Positions 25,966 through 33,576 of a DNA stretch of 64,000 nucleotides are shown piece after piece (the first letter of the stretch is position 1; every line of letters begins with the position of its first letter). A program made the translations under genes and the position numbers. The notes below the pieces were generated by a model. That model did no database searches, was not told the origin of the DNA, and saw only the letters and a list, made by a program, of their open reading frames with translations. The stretch comes from Chloroflexota bacterium (GTDB taxonomy: Bacteria > Chloroflexota > UBA11872): positions 1 to 64,000 of the forward strand of contig JAJEDE010000016.1 in assembly GCA_022821645.1 (NCBI GenBank), given 5' to 3'.

Positions 25966-26152
25966 CCTGCCCGCCCTTTAGGCGCCCCAGCCGGCCGGTG
26001 CGTGGCCAGGCTGAACTCGAAACCTTCGACACGCGGCCTCTGACCGGTAGGCGCGCCGGATCAAATATGCTCCCTGCCTTGATTGCGCCCGCCGCAAGCC
26101 ACAATCCGCATTCGGCAGACCGACGACTGGCCGACCGACACCTAGGGGACCT

Positions 26153-27298
26153 GTGGACGACCTGAATCTCAAGCTGGGTATCGAAGAAGAGTTCTTCCTC
26201 GTCGACCCCGAGTCCCGCGACCTCCTCGCCGATCCCGACGTCCGCATCTTCGAAATGTGCGAAGCGGACCAGGGCCCGCACAAATTCGTCAGGGAATTCC
26301 TCCGCACCCAGATCGAATCCAACTCCCGCGTCTGCGACTCGGTGGCCGAAATCCGAACCGCGCTGCTGGAAACACGCCGCGTGGTCATCAAGGCCGCGGA
26401 AACCTATGGCGCCGCCGTCATGGCCGCCTCAACCCACCCCTTCGCCGACTGGAAGGAACAGGCCCCCACGCCCCGCGAACGCTACGAGCGCTTCGTCGTC
26501 ACCTTCCAGGACAGCGTCCGTCGCTTCCTCATCAGCGGCATGCACATCCACGCCGGCTTCGGCGATCCCGACTCGCGCATCCGCGTCATGACCGCCATCC
26601 GCTGCTACCTGCCCGTCCTCCACGCCCTATCCGCCTCCTCGCCCTTCGTCGAAGGCCGCGAAACCGGCTTCAAATCCTTCCGCCTGAACCTGATGACCAA
26701 TCTTCCCCGCACGGGCCTGCCGGGCCCGCTCCGCTCCCGCGCCGAATTCGACCGCCTCGTCGCCGACTACCAGCGCATGGACTTCATCGGCGACGCCAGC
26801 GAACTCTGGTGGGACATCCGCCCCTCCGGCAAGTTCCCCACCGTCGAAATGCGCATCGGCGACGTCTGCACCCGCGTCGACGACGCCATGTGCATCGTCG
26901 CCCTCTACGCCTCCCTCATCCGCTACCTGCTCCGGCAGGACCGGGAGGGCAAGCTCCCGCCCGAGCCGCCCACCGAGATCATCGCCGAGAACCGCTGGCT
27001 CGCCCAGCGCTACGGCGTCCTGGCCTTCTTCGGCGACGTCCAGGGTGGCGGCCGCAAGGACATCATCGACGTCACCGAAGAACTCGTCGACACCCTCGCC
27101 GACGACGCCCGCGCCCTCGACTGCGAACCCGAAGTGCGCCACGCCCTCACCATCATTGCCGAAGGCGCCGGCGCCGACCGCCAGGTCGACCTCTACCGCC
27201 TCCGCCGCCTCGAAGGCGACTCCCACCAACAAGCCCTCCGCCAGGTCGTCGACCTCGTCCTCACCGAAACCCGCGCCAGCATCACCCCCGCGGCCTGA
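26153..27298 (+). CDS. YbdK-type carboxylate-amine ligase (GCS2 family)
   Basis: A 381-residue ATP-grasp-like ligase of the glutamate-cysteine ligase type 2 family. Signatures are LGIEEEFFLVD at the N-terminus, HIHAGFGD in the middle and DIRPSGKFPTVEMRIGDVCT near the active site. E. coli YbdK has weak gamma-glutamylcysteine synthetase activity; the true substrate here is unknown. The GTG start follows AGGGGA closely. The gene is strikingly C-rich at third codon positions, which opens long false frames on the opposite strand. It is convergent with the small RHH gene. Confidence 0.88.
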   Translation: MDDLNLKLGIEEEFFLVDPESRDLLADPDVRIFEMCEADQGPHKFVREFLRTQIESNSRVCDSVAEIRTALLETRRVVIKAAETYGAAVMAASTHPFADWKEQAPTPRERYERFVVTFQDSVRRFLISGMHIHAGFGDPDSRIRVMTAIRCYLPVLHALSASSPFVEGRETGFKSFRLNLMTNLPRTGLPGPLRSRAEFDRLVADYQRMDFIGDASELWWDIRPSGKFPTVEMRIGDVCTRVDDAMCIVALYASLIRYLLRQDREGKLPPEPPTEIIAENRWLAQRYGVLAFFGDVQGGGRKDIIDVTEELVDTLADDARALDCEPEVRHALTIIAEGAGADRQVDLYRLRRLEGDSHQQALRQVVDLVLTETRASITPAA

Positions 27299-27341
27299 CA
27301 ATTACTTGCGAGCCCTTGGGATCCCGGCGCACGCCTCCGGC

Positions 27342-27590
27342 TCAGCCAGCGTCGCCTAACCCGAGTTCCTGGTCGCGCCGCCTCCGTTCCTCGGCAATCA
27401 GCGTCGCCGCGTCAACGCCAAGGTCAGTCTTCGGGAGCCGAGCCAGCCGCTCCGGCCACTCCAACCGCGCCAACTCCCGCTCCAGGGCGCCAATAACAAC
27501 CGAACTCATCGTGCGGTCGTTCTCGCGGGCATACCGCCGAAGACGTTCGTACACGTCGTCCGGGAAGTTCCGCACATGCAGATTGGCCAT
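27342..27590 (-). CDS. Orphan ribbon-helix-helix antitoxin-like protein (FitA type)
   Basis: An 82-residue protein with an N-terminal ribbon-helix-helix fold (ANLHVRNFPDDVYERLRRYA) typical of FitA/VapB-like antitoxins. It has a charged C-terminal tail (ETLIAEERRRRDQE-like) that would wrap a PIN toxin. No toxin gene follows: the next bases belong to the 3' end of the convergent ligase gene. It is therefore a solitary antitoxin, either a remnant or acting on a toxin elsewhere. Confidence 0.75.
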   Translation of the reverse strand: MANLHVRNFPDDVYERLRRYARENDRTMSSVVIGALERELARLEWPERLARLPKTDLGVDAATLIAEERRRRDQELGLGDAG

Positions 27591-27684
27591 GCCTTGAGCT
27601 TAGCCCGATCAGCACATAGCCATCAGCGCTGGATGTGTAAACCATGTCTCCGAACGGGTGTTCATGATGTCTCCGGTCTACACA

Positions 27685-27719
27685 GGGAGAGGGTTGGGGT
27701 GAGGGTCTTCCGGGCAACC
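27685..27719 (+). repeat. Dispersed GGGAGAGGG repeat, copy 1
   Basis: The stretch GGGAGAGGGTTGGGGTGAGG continues as GTCTTCCGGGCAACC. The same string recurs at 32103-32134 and, shortened, at 31931-31966. It lies between the orphan antitoxin and the DUF2283 gene. Repeats with this core are widespread between genes in many bacterial genomes. Confidence 0.75.
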
Positions 27720-27798
27720 GACCCTGGATTAGGCAAAGGTCTCTTCTTGACTGAGCCTCAATGCCACGTCTCTCCCGGGAGTCCGCGGCAGCGCGTCG

Positions 27799-27999
27799 CT
27801 AGACCGTCTCGAACTCCAAAGCCGACAGGTTGAGGTCCGAGGACCGCTTCGAAAGGTGCAGCAGCTCCACGCCAATTACCTCATTCGCCGCGTTGTAGTC
27901 CAGCACCACGCCCGGCGAGACTTCCTCCGACTCGACGATCTCCGAGTCGTCCAGCCGCAGGTATAGCGCGTCCGCTTCTCGGTCCACCTTCAGCTTCAT
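27799..27999 (-). CDS. DUF2283 family small protein
   Basis: A 66-residue protein opening MKLKVDREADALYLRL, with VSPGVVLDYNAANEVIGVELL following; this is the DUF2283 pattern. Such proteins are often the downstream partner of a DUF4258-type small protein and are suspected antitoxin-like modules, without experimental proof that I know of. An open 53-codon frame overlaps its start codon as ATGA (see next entry), consistent with a coupled pair. Confidence 0.82.
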   Translation of the reverse strand: MKLKVDREADALYLRLDDSEIVESEEVSPGVVLDYNAANEVIGVELLHLSKRSSDLNLSALEFETV

Positions 28000-28157
28000 A
28001 GCTCACCTCGCATGCCACGATCAGAGACTACGCTGACCACCCGCCACGTCCCATCGTCAATCGCGCCTTCTGCTCCCTCGCCATAAATCTCCATCAGGGC
28101 GGGCTTGCCCACTAGCGCGTGCGATCGGCGCCACTCGGTACCGTGGTGAGCAGACAC
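27996..28157 (-). CDS. Possible 53-residue protein coupled to DUF2283
   Basis: This short frame starts at GTG 28157 and ends in TGA overlapping the DUF2283 ATG (ATGA). It encodes a small basic/acidic peptide including WRRSHALVGKPALMEIYG and DDGTWRVVSVVSDRG. It does not match DUF4258, the usual partner, in any way I can see. No clear ribosome binding site precedes it. The overlap and the open frame are the only support; it may be the degraded 3' half of a former partner gene. Confidence 0.3.
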   Translation of the reverse strand: MSAHHGTEWRRSHALVGKPALMEIYGEGAEGAIDDGTWRVVSVVSDRGMRGEL

Positions 28158-28183
28158 CGCTCAGGCCCATCAAGGAGATCAGG

Positions 28184-28573
28184 ATGCTCACCAAAGCCAC
28201 CTTCAAGATCCTCAGCTGGGATGAAGAACCCTTCGACGAACCGGAAGAAGGCCCGAAACTCACCCGCGCGCACATCAACAAGTCCTTCCACGGCGACCTC
28301 TCCGGCACCGGCAACCTCATGTACCTGATGACCCACTTCGACGATGGCACGGCCTCCTTCATCGGCCTCGAGAAAGTCGTCGGCAGCCTCAGTGGCCGAA
28401 CAGGCAGCTTCGTCCTGCAACACGCGGGAACCTACGATGGCGAGACGGCCGCCGCCGATTACGAGGTCGTCCCGGGCTCCGGCACCAACCAACTGACCGG
28501 CCTCACCGGCGCCGGCCACTTCTCCGCCGGCCACGCCGAGCAACACGACCTGACCCTGGACTACCAGCTATAG
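28184..28573 (+). CDS. DUF3224 domain protein
   Basis: A 129-residue single-domain protein of the DUF3224 family, an allene-oxide-cyclase-like beta barrel. Typical elements are the early FKILSWDEEPFDE, KSFHGDLSGTG, FIGLEKVVGSLSGRTGSFVLQH and the end TGAGHFSAGHAEQHDLTLDY. The biochemical role of the family is not established. ATG 28184 is preceded by AAGGAG about 10 bases upstream. It stands alone, divergent from the DUF2283 pair. Confidence 0.88.
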   Translation: MLTKATFKILSWDEEPFDEPEEGPKLTRAHINKSFHGDLSGTGNLMYLMTHFDDGTASFIGLEKVVGSLSGRTGSFVLQHAGTYDGETAAADYEVVPGSGTNQLTGLTGAGHFSAGHAEQHDLTLDYQL

Positions 28574-28668
28574 GTCTCGTCCAGGTTCGCTGCTTCCCTC
28601 AGTCCCTTGGCAGTCCGGACACCACCCGATGTCACGGAAACCAGGAGCTGACACCGCCAATCGCTGAG

Positions 28669-28989
28669 CTACTCCGGTAAGTCGGGTGGCGTGTCCTTCC
28701 TGCGAATACGTCGAACGATGGACTGGCCGCCCCTGCCGATCCCACGGCCGCCCTTGCCGATCCCACGTGCCGCGAGCACGAGGGCGGGTAAGACGATCGG
28801 GAGGACTTTCAGGAGCGTTTCCCAGGCGGTCTTGAGTAGTTCCCAGAGAACCTTGACCAGGCCGCCAGCGAGTTTGGCGACGGTCTTGAGCACCTCCCAG
28901 AGAACCTTCACCAGGTTAGTGGCCAGCTTGAAAATGGCATTCAGAAGGGCCCAGATGCCGAGAAAAGGGAGAACAAGTGCCTTCATCAT
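28669..28989 (-). CDS. Small amphipathic-repeat membrane protein, unknown
   Basis: A 106-residue protein with a hydrophobic N-terminus (ALVLPFLGIWALLNAIFKLA) and two near-identical 18-residue amphipathic units (LVKVLWEVLKTVAKLAGG and LVKVLWELLKTAWETL). A second hydrophobic run (VLPIVLPALVLAA), a Gly/Arg tail with GIGKGGRGIGRGG and a basic end RRIRRKD follow. The repeats are also visible in DNA, as 34-bp units at 28828-28861 and 28882-28915. I do not recognise a family. The composition resembles membrane-active or membrane-binding peptides, but no export or immunity gene is adjacent. Moderate confidence that it is real, because both the repeats and the open frame are maintained. Confidence 0.55.
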   Translation of the reverse strand: MMKALVLPFLGIWALLNAIFKLATNLVKVLWEVLKTVAKLAGGLVKVLWELLKTAWETLLKVLPIVLPALVLAARGIGKGGRGIGRGGQSIVRRIRRKDTPPDLPE

Positions 28990-29330
28990 GCGACAACCTC
29001 GATTCGGCGCGAGCCTTTAGCCATGCCGGTACCACTCTCAATGTCCGCTCGTGCCGTTCGGCTCACCGCGGGACTTGACCGGACTTAACCGGTCCTTATC
29101 AAGATCGGCGATTGGCATGCTCAGGGTCAGGCAATCTATCCACAACCCGCCTCGCCCCATCATTCGATCCCCGCGCATTGAGTCTGCCGCTTCGTCTTCG
29201 TCGCCACGATAATACGGTTCCCAGACTACACGGCACCGAAAGACCTCGCTGATTCCCGGACGACCTGGCCAGCCCGGATCAATCCTTCCGGCTACCCACC
29301 AAGCCCTGCGCCCGTCGACTCTGACCTTGT
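28990..29330. other. Intergenic, no gene seen
   Basis: Between the amphipathic-repeat gene and the methyltransferase I see no coding frame with family resemblance. It contains a GACCGGACTTAACCGGTCC-type partial inverted repeat near 29075-29095. The rest is unremarkable. Confidence 0.45.
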
Positions 29331-29354
29331 CTTAAGACGTCCCGACGTCTAAAG
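29331..29354 (+). promoter_or_regulatory. Operator-like inverted repeat before the methyltransferase gene
   Basis: CTTAAGACGT, a CCCG spacer and ACGTCTAAAG form a 10-bp inverted repeat with one mismatch, ending 11 bases before the ATG at 29366. It overlaps a second perfect palindrome GTCTTAAGAC (29329-29338). The position is that of an operator over the promoter or start region. The N-terminal winged helix of the methyltransferase is an obvious candidate binder, by analogy with methyltransferases that repress their own genes. No Shine-Dalgarno sequence is visible between it and the ATG. Confidence 0.5.
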
Positions 29355-29365
29355 TCCAGCCCGAG

Positions 29366-30523
29366 ATGACCGACGAGCACACACGCCAGGCGCCCGGACG
29401 AGTTCGCGACGGCATCGTGCAGGTGCTGTCGCACACCTCGCAGCCCCTGTCGGTCAAGGAGATCGAGGAGCGCGTATCCCAGGTCGCGGGACCTGCGCGA
29501 GGTTCCTCGATTCGTTCCTACCTGCGGCTCAACACCCCAACCGTGTTCGCACGCGAACGACGCGGTGTCTACAGGCTTCGGTCATCGGCCGAATCCGGCG
29601 TCCAGCGCGAATTGCCGGCCGTGCGCGAGTGGGAAGCCCCGGCCTCGTTCGGTCGGGCGACGCTCTACCACGCTGACTGTTTCGACTGGCTGCGCGAGCA
29701 AGACGACACCAGCATTCACGCCGTCGTCACCGACCCCCCGTACGGCCTGCACGAATACACCTCGGAGCAGCAGGCCAAGCTGCGTCAAGGCAGGGGTGGG
29801 GTCTGGCGGATCCCACCGTCGTTCGACGGGCATCGACGCTCCCCGTTGCCGCGCTTCACAACCCTTACGCCAGAGCAACTCAACGACATCAAGACATTCT
29901 TCTTCGTTTGGGCGCGTCTTCTGCTCCCCAAACTTGTGCCCGGTGCGCAGGTCGTCGTGGCCTCCAATCCCCTGCTGTCATACCTCGTTTCGGGCGCGCT
30001 GGCCGATGCGGGACTGGAGCGCCGCGGTGAGATCGCCCGCCTCACCATGACCATGCGCGGGGGCGACCGGCCCAAGGCCGCGCACAAGGAGTTCTCGGAA
30101 GTCAGTGTGATGCCGCGCTCGATGTGGGAACCCTGGGTCATCTACCGCAAGCCCATCGAGGGCCGCGTCCAGGACAACCTGCGAACCTGGGGAACGGGCG
30201 GCTTCCGCCGGCCGAATCCCGACAAGCCGTTCGGCGACGTCATCGCCTCCGCCCCCACCCGAAAGGCCGAACGCGACCTGGCGCCGCATCCCAGCCTCAA
30301 GCCCCAGGCCTTCCTGCGCACGCTCGTTCGTGCCGTCTTGCCCCTCGGCGAAGGCATCGTCCTCGACCCCTTCGCCGGCGCCGGCTCCACCCTCGCCGCC
30401 GCCGAAGCCGTGGGCTACCAGAGCATCGGCATCGAACAGGACGAACACTATTTCGCAATGGCCAAAAGAGCGATTCCAAAGCTAACGGCCTATACGCCCA
30501 ACGACGGTCAGTCCAGCCGGTAG
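29366..30523 (+). CDS. Orphan DNA adenine-type methyltransferase with N-terminal winged helix
   Basis: A 385-residue DNA methyltransferase. Residues 10-72 look like a winged helix-turn-helix (HARE-HTH or similar: VRDGIVQVLSHTSQPLSVKE, SSIRSYLRLN, RERRGVYRL). The catalytic motif DPPYG is at 123-127 and the SAM-binding motif DPFAGAGST near 334-342. The catalytic motif before the SAM motif, with about 200 residues between, is the beta-class order with the target recognition domain in the middle. DPPY predicts N6-adenine or N4-cytosine methylation. No restriction endonuclease gene is adjacent. It could be a regulatory or defensive orphan, or a phage-derived gene. Confidence 0.85.
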   Translation: MTDEHTRQAPGRVRDGIVQVLSHTSQPLSVKEIEERVSQVAGPARGSSIRSYLRLNTPTVFARERRGVYRLRSSAESGVQRELPAVREWEAPASFGRATLYHADCFDWLREQDDTSIHAVVTDPPYGLHEYTSEQQAKLRQGRGGVWRIPPSFDGHRRSPLPRFTTLTPEQLNDIKTFFFVWARLLLPKLVPGAQVVVASNPLLSYLVSGALADAGLERRGEIARLTMTMRGGDRPKAAHKEFSEVSVMPRSMWEPWVIYRKPIEGRVQDNLRTWGTGGFRRPNPDKPFGDVIASAPTRKAERDLAPHPSLKPQAFLRTLVRAVLPLGEGIVLDPFAGAGSTLAAAEAVGYQSIGIEQDEHYFAMAKRAIPKLTAYTPNDGQSSR

Positions 30524-30843
30524 GCCCGACGCTCGTGAATCTTCAGAATCCACTATCAGCGAGGCGCTCGCTCTGAGTGCAACAACCGTTCCCCAGGGTG
30601 CGGCGATTGCATCGCCTTTCGACCATCCGGCAACCATGGGATATGCTGCCTCTAGTATTCGCGGGGCATCCATAGTCATAAGTGCAGCTAGAGTGATCTG
30701 CTCCTGTAAACTAATCAAGACTGACAATAAACTGCGGTTCCGCAACTGTTTAACATTCAGTTTCGGTGTTTTCCTGTCAGGTACGCAGTGCCCTGCTTTG
30801 CTTACCGAACACGATCGATTCACAGACTCACGTGAGGCCTGAA
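30524..30843. other. Intergenic, AT-richer, no gene seen
   Basis: About 320 bp between the methyltransferase and the lipid kinase, with lower GC in 30650-30780. A 113-codon minus-strand frame exists, but it shows no recognisable protein. The stretch probably carries the promoter of the kinase gene. Confidence 0.4.
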
Positions 30844-31746
30844 GTGGAGGACACGTGGGCTGTCATCGTCAATCCCACAGCCGGTCGAGGCAAAGCTGCC
30901 AGGGCTGCGGAACTTCTGATGGCAGCCCTGGAAGAACGAGAAGCAAGAGCTGACCTCTTACTGACAAGCGGTCCGGGACATGCGGTGCAACTTGCCCGGC
31001 AGGCGAGTGAATCTGGCGCAAACACAATCGTCGCGTGCGGTGGCGACGGCACCATTCACGAAGCCATCAACGGCATCATGTCTTCAGGCTCGAGGTCTAC
31101 GCTGGGCATTCTCGCCGGCGGCACCTGCAATGATCTTGCCTATGCCCTGGGTCTACCCAGTGATCCAGACGAAGCGATTGCCAGGATTCTTGAACTGAAC
31201 GTACAGAGCATTGACCTGGGCCGGGTCGATCTGGGCGGGAATAATTACAAGTACTTCGCCACCATTGCCACGCTTGGCTTTGATAGTGAAGTCAGTGAAT
31301 TCGTCGACGCCGGCCGTTGCCCGTCGTTTCTGCGAGCTTCAGCGGCTTACCTGTACGCGGCGGTCATGAGTCTTTTCGCCTACAGGTTTCCCCGAGTGAC
31401 CTTGCACGGCGACTTCAAGACATTCAGCGGGCCGCTCCTCCTGGCGGCGATCGGCAACACGGACCGATACGGTGCCCGCATACGAATCACCCCGGCGGCG
31501 CAGCCGGACGACGGCCTGCTCGACGTGTGCATTGTTCGGCAAGTATCCAAGCTTGAAGTCCTGCGCGTCCTGCCGCGAACCTTCAGCGGCAACCACGTCA
31601 CACACCCGGCCGTTCGCATCGAACAAATCCGCCAACTTCAAATTGATACCGAACGCCCCCTATGGATCTGGGCCGACGGCGAACGCCTCGCTCAGACACC
31701 AATTACCGTCGAAATAGTGCCAGAAGCGCTACAGGTTTTAAGGTGA
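30844..31746 (+). CDS. Diacylglycerol kinase-family lipid kinase (YegS/DagK type)
   Basis: A 300-residue lipid kinase of the DAGK catalytic family, phosphorylating diacylglycerol or related lipids at the inner membrane face. The core motifs are WAVIVNPTAGRGKAAR, the nucleotide-binding CGGDGTIHEAINGI and LGILAGGTCNDLAYALGLP; the C-terminal half has GNTDRYGARIRITPAAQPDDGLLDV and WIWADGE. I chose the GTG at 30844: GAGG lies 6 bases before it, and it gives the usual length. GTG 30832 is possible. Codon use is less GC-rich than in neighbouring housekeeping genes, fitting an accessory location. Confidence 0.88.
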   Translation: MEDTWAVIVNPTAGRGKAARAAELLMAALEEREARADLLLTSGPGHAVQLARQASESGANTIVACGGDGTIHEAINGIMSSGSRSTLGILAGGTCNDLAYALGLPSDPDEAIARILELNVQSIDLGRVDLGGNNYKYFATIATLGFDSEVSEFVDAGRCPSFLRASAAYLYAAVMSLFAYRFPRVTLHGDFKTFSGPLLLAAIGNTDRYGARIRITPAAQPDDGLLDVCIVRQVSKLEVLRVLPRTFSGNHVTHPAVRIEQIRQLQIDTERPLWIWADGERLAQTPITVEIVPEALQVLR

Positions 31747-31930
31747 CTTACGCACATCCGCACAGTTGAATCCTGAGACTCCCGTGATACGTCTCACCGA
31801 TCTAACGGAATAAGATATCGGATAGTCTCTATCTCATCCCTCTACTGAGACCGTTGCAAAACACTACGCCACACTGGTGCTGCGCCGACTCGCTCTGCCT
31901 CTCCCTCCTCATCCCCCTCTCACTTCTCTC

Positions 31931-31966
31931 CCCTCTCCCCTTCCGCATTGGGGTCTTCCGGGCAAC
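31931..31966 (+). repeat. Dispersed repeat, shortened copy 2
   Basis: CCCTCTCCCC is followed after ten bases by GGGGTCTTCCGGGCAACC, matching both flanks of the other copies but lacking the GGGAGAGGGTTGGGGTGA centre. The deletion looks like loss of one hairpin arm. Confidence 0.6.
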
Positions 31967-32090
31967 CACCCATCCCCTACCGTGCGGGGAGTGTGCGGCA
32001 ACCATTTCGATAAACCGCCCGTCTTGATCGCCCTCCTGGGAGACCTCTGTAAAAGGCCCCGCGTTCCCGAATGGGCGCCCCTTTCTTGCC

Positions 32091-32134
32091 CCCTCTCCCC
32101 GTGGGAGAGGGTTGGGGTGAGGGTCTTCCGGGCA
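32091..32134 (+). repeat. Dispersed repeat, copy 3, with hairpin end
   Basis: CCCTCTCCCC and GTGGGAGAGGG form a 9-bp stem with a tiny loop, followed by TTGGGGTGAGGGTCTTCCGG and GCA, identical to copy 1 at 27685. The hairpin-plus-tail layout resembles short mobile or palindromic intergenic units. Function unknown. Confidence 0.75.
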
Positions 32135-32294
32135 CCCAACGATGAGTGTCGCCAGGTTTTCTTCTAATGATGAAGTTTAGGATGAGGGGTCTTAGCGGCT
32201 CTCAACCGAACACAGCCCACTATCAGAAAAACCGTAGACGCAACGCATATACGATGGCCGGAAGTCATTCCGTCCACCGACCACAGGAGGCGAC

Positions 32295-33281
32295 ATGAAA
32301 CGCATGGCCAAACCCGCAGGCCGGGGCAACGTGGTCCTGGAAGACGCCCCAATCCCCGAACCCGGCTACGGCGAAGTCCGCGTCAAAGCCGTCCGCAGCC
32401 TCATCAGCCGCGGCTCCGAAATCGGTCGACGCTACGTCCTCGAAGAGGCCGTCGATCCCCAGATCATGGGCTATTCCATGGCCGGCGTAGTCGATGCCCT
32501 CGGTGAGGGCGTGCAGCACCTCGCCATCGGCGACCGCGTCGGCGCCGTCGCGCCCCACGCCCAATACGTCGTCGGCGCCGCCATCCCCGAGCGCCAGGCC
32601 AAGCTGCCCGAAATCCTCCCGCTCTCCCCCAGCGTCACCTGGGATCAGGCCCCCTACTGGATGCTCAGCGCCTCCGCCGTGCGCTGGACCGACATTGCCC
32701 CGTTCCAACCCGGCAACGTCATCGTCGTCCTCGGCCAGGGCCTCGTCGGCAGCCTCATCCTCCAGGTCATGCGCGCCATCGACGCCGGCCGCCTCATCGC
32801 CATCGACGCCGCCCCGCTCCGCTGCGAGCTTGCCGCCAAACTCGGCGCCGACCACGTCGTCAACGCCGCCGACGAAGATCCCGTCGCCGCCGTCCGGCGC
32901 CATTCCGAAGGCGTCGGCGCGGATCTGGTCGTCTACGCCGTCGGCGGCCCCGCCGGCCCGAAGGCCTTCCGCCAGGGCATGGAAATGCTCGCCGAGGGCG
33001 GCGCCCTCCACCTCATCGGCAAATACGAACAGCAATACCTGCCCCTCAGCTCCGAGATCATCCAGAGCCGCCGCATCGTCGGCGGCTACTTCGGCGGCCA
33101 GTGGCACATCGGCTCCGCCCGCCGCGCCCTCGCCCTCATCGAATCCGGCGCCATCACCCCCGACCGCATGACCACCCACCGCTTCCCCTACACCCGCGCC
33201 CCTGAAGCCTTCCACCTCCTCCACGACCACCCCCACCAAACCCTCGGCGTCCTCCTCCACTGGAACATCGACGACAGCTAG
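32295..33281 (+). CDS. MDR-superfamily zinc-type dehydrogenase
   Basis: A 328-residue medium-chain dehydrogenase/reductase. It has the N-terminal GroES-like domain (PIPEPGYGEVRVKAVRSLISRGSE), IMGYSMAGVVDALGEGV, and the NAD(P)-binding Rossmann motif VLGQGLVGSLILQV. Sugar-alcohol type relatives (bi-domain oxidoreductases acting on acid or amino sugars) also start with SLISRGTE. The classical catalytic zinc Cys/His set is not obvious. ATG 32295 follows AGGAGG with a 4-base spacer. The last 150 bp are repeated at 34924-35080. Substrate unknown. Confidence 0.85.
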   Translation: MKRMAKPAGRGNVVLEDAPIPEPGYGEVRVKAVRSLISRGSEIGRRYVLEEAVDPQIMGYSMAGVVDALGEGVQHLAIGDRVGAVAPHAQYVVGAAIPERQAKLPEILPLSPSVTWDQAPYWMLSASAVRWTDIAPFQPGNVIVVLGQGLVGSLILQVMRAIDAGRLIAIDAAPLRCELAAKLGADHVVNAADEDPVAAVRRHSEGVGADLVVYAVGGPAGPKAFRQGMEMLAEGGALHLIGKYEQQYLPLSSEIIQSRRIVGGYFGGQWHIGSARRALALIESGAITPDRMTTHRFPYTRAPEAFHLLHDHPHQTLGVLLHWNIDDS

Positions 33282-33576
33282 CCGGCCTCAGGTCTCAAGC
33301 GGCGCCCTGGCAAACCAGCCCGCAAGAACGCGCCGACGAGCGTTCAGACGATGCCTGTGCGTTAGACGGAGAGGACGACCCGCGCCACGCACTCTCGATC
33401 ATTCCGCAGGCCGTAGCCAGCTCGTACGTGTTGAGGCCACCTCAAATACCCATATTATCCTGTTGTACGATTAGCCTATGAACGCGATAACCAGTTGCAA
33501 TCCCGGTCGCGAGTATGAGCTACCTACCGCACTTATCCTGCCCTTACACTAATGCATCTCACATGGGCTATAGTCT
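33282..33576. other. Intergenic; GC drops along this stretch
   Basis: No gene seen. The first 100 bases keep the GC-rich composition of the dehydrogenase flank, and from about 33440 the sequence becomes AT-richer. The composition change marks the left side of the segment carrying the LysM/SH3 gene. Confidence 0.4.

Larger units (their letters stand above)
31747..32294. other. Repeat-bearing intergenic region
   Basis: No gene is recognisable in 548 bp. The stretch holds two copies of the dispersed GGGAGAGGG repeat, one of them with a hairpin end, listed separately. The part just before 32295 has AGGAGG, the ribosome binding site of the MDR dehydrogenase. Confidence 0.55.

Noticed and set aside
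30482-30823. 113-codon minus frame between methyltransferase and lipid kinase
   Set aside because: It overlaps the methyltransferase end and shows no domain. Probably chance in AT-richer DNA.
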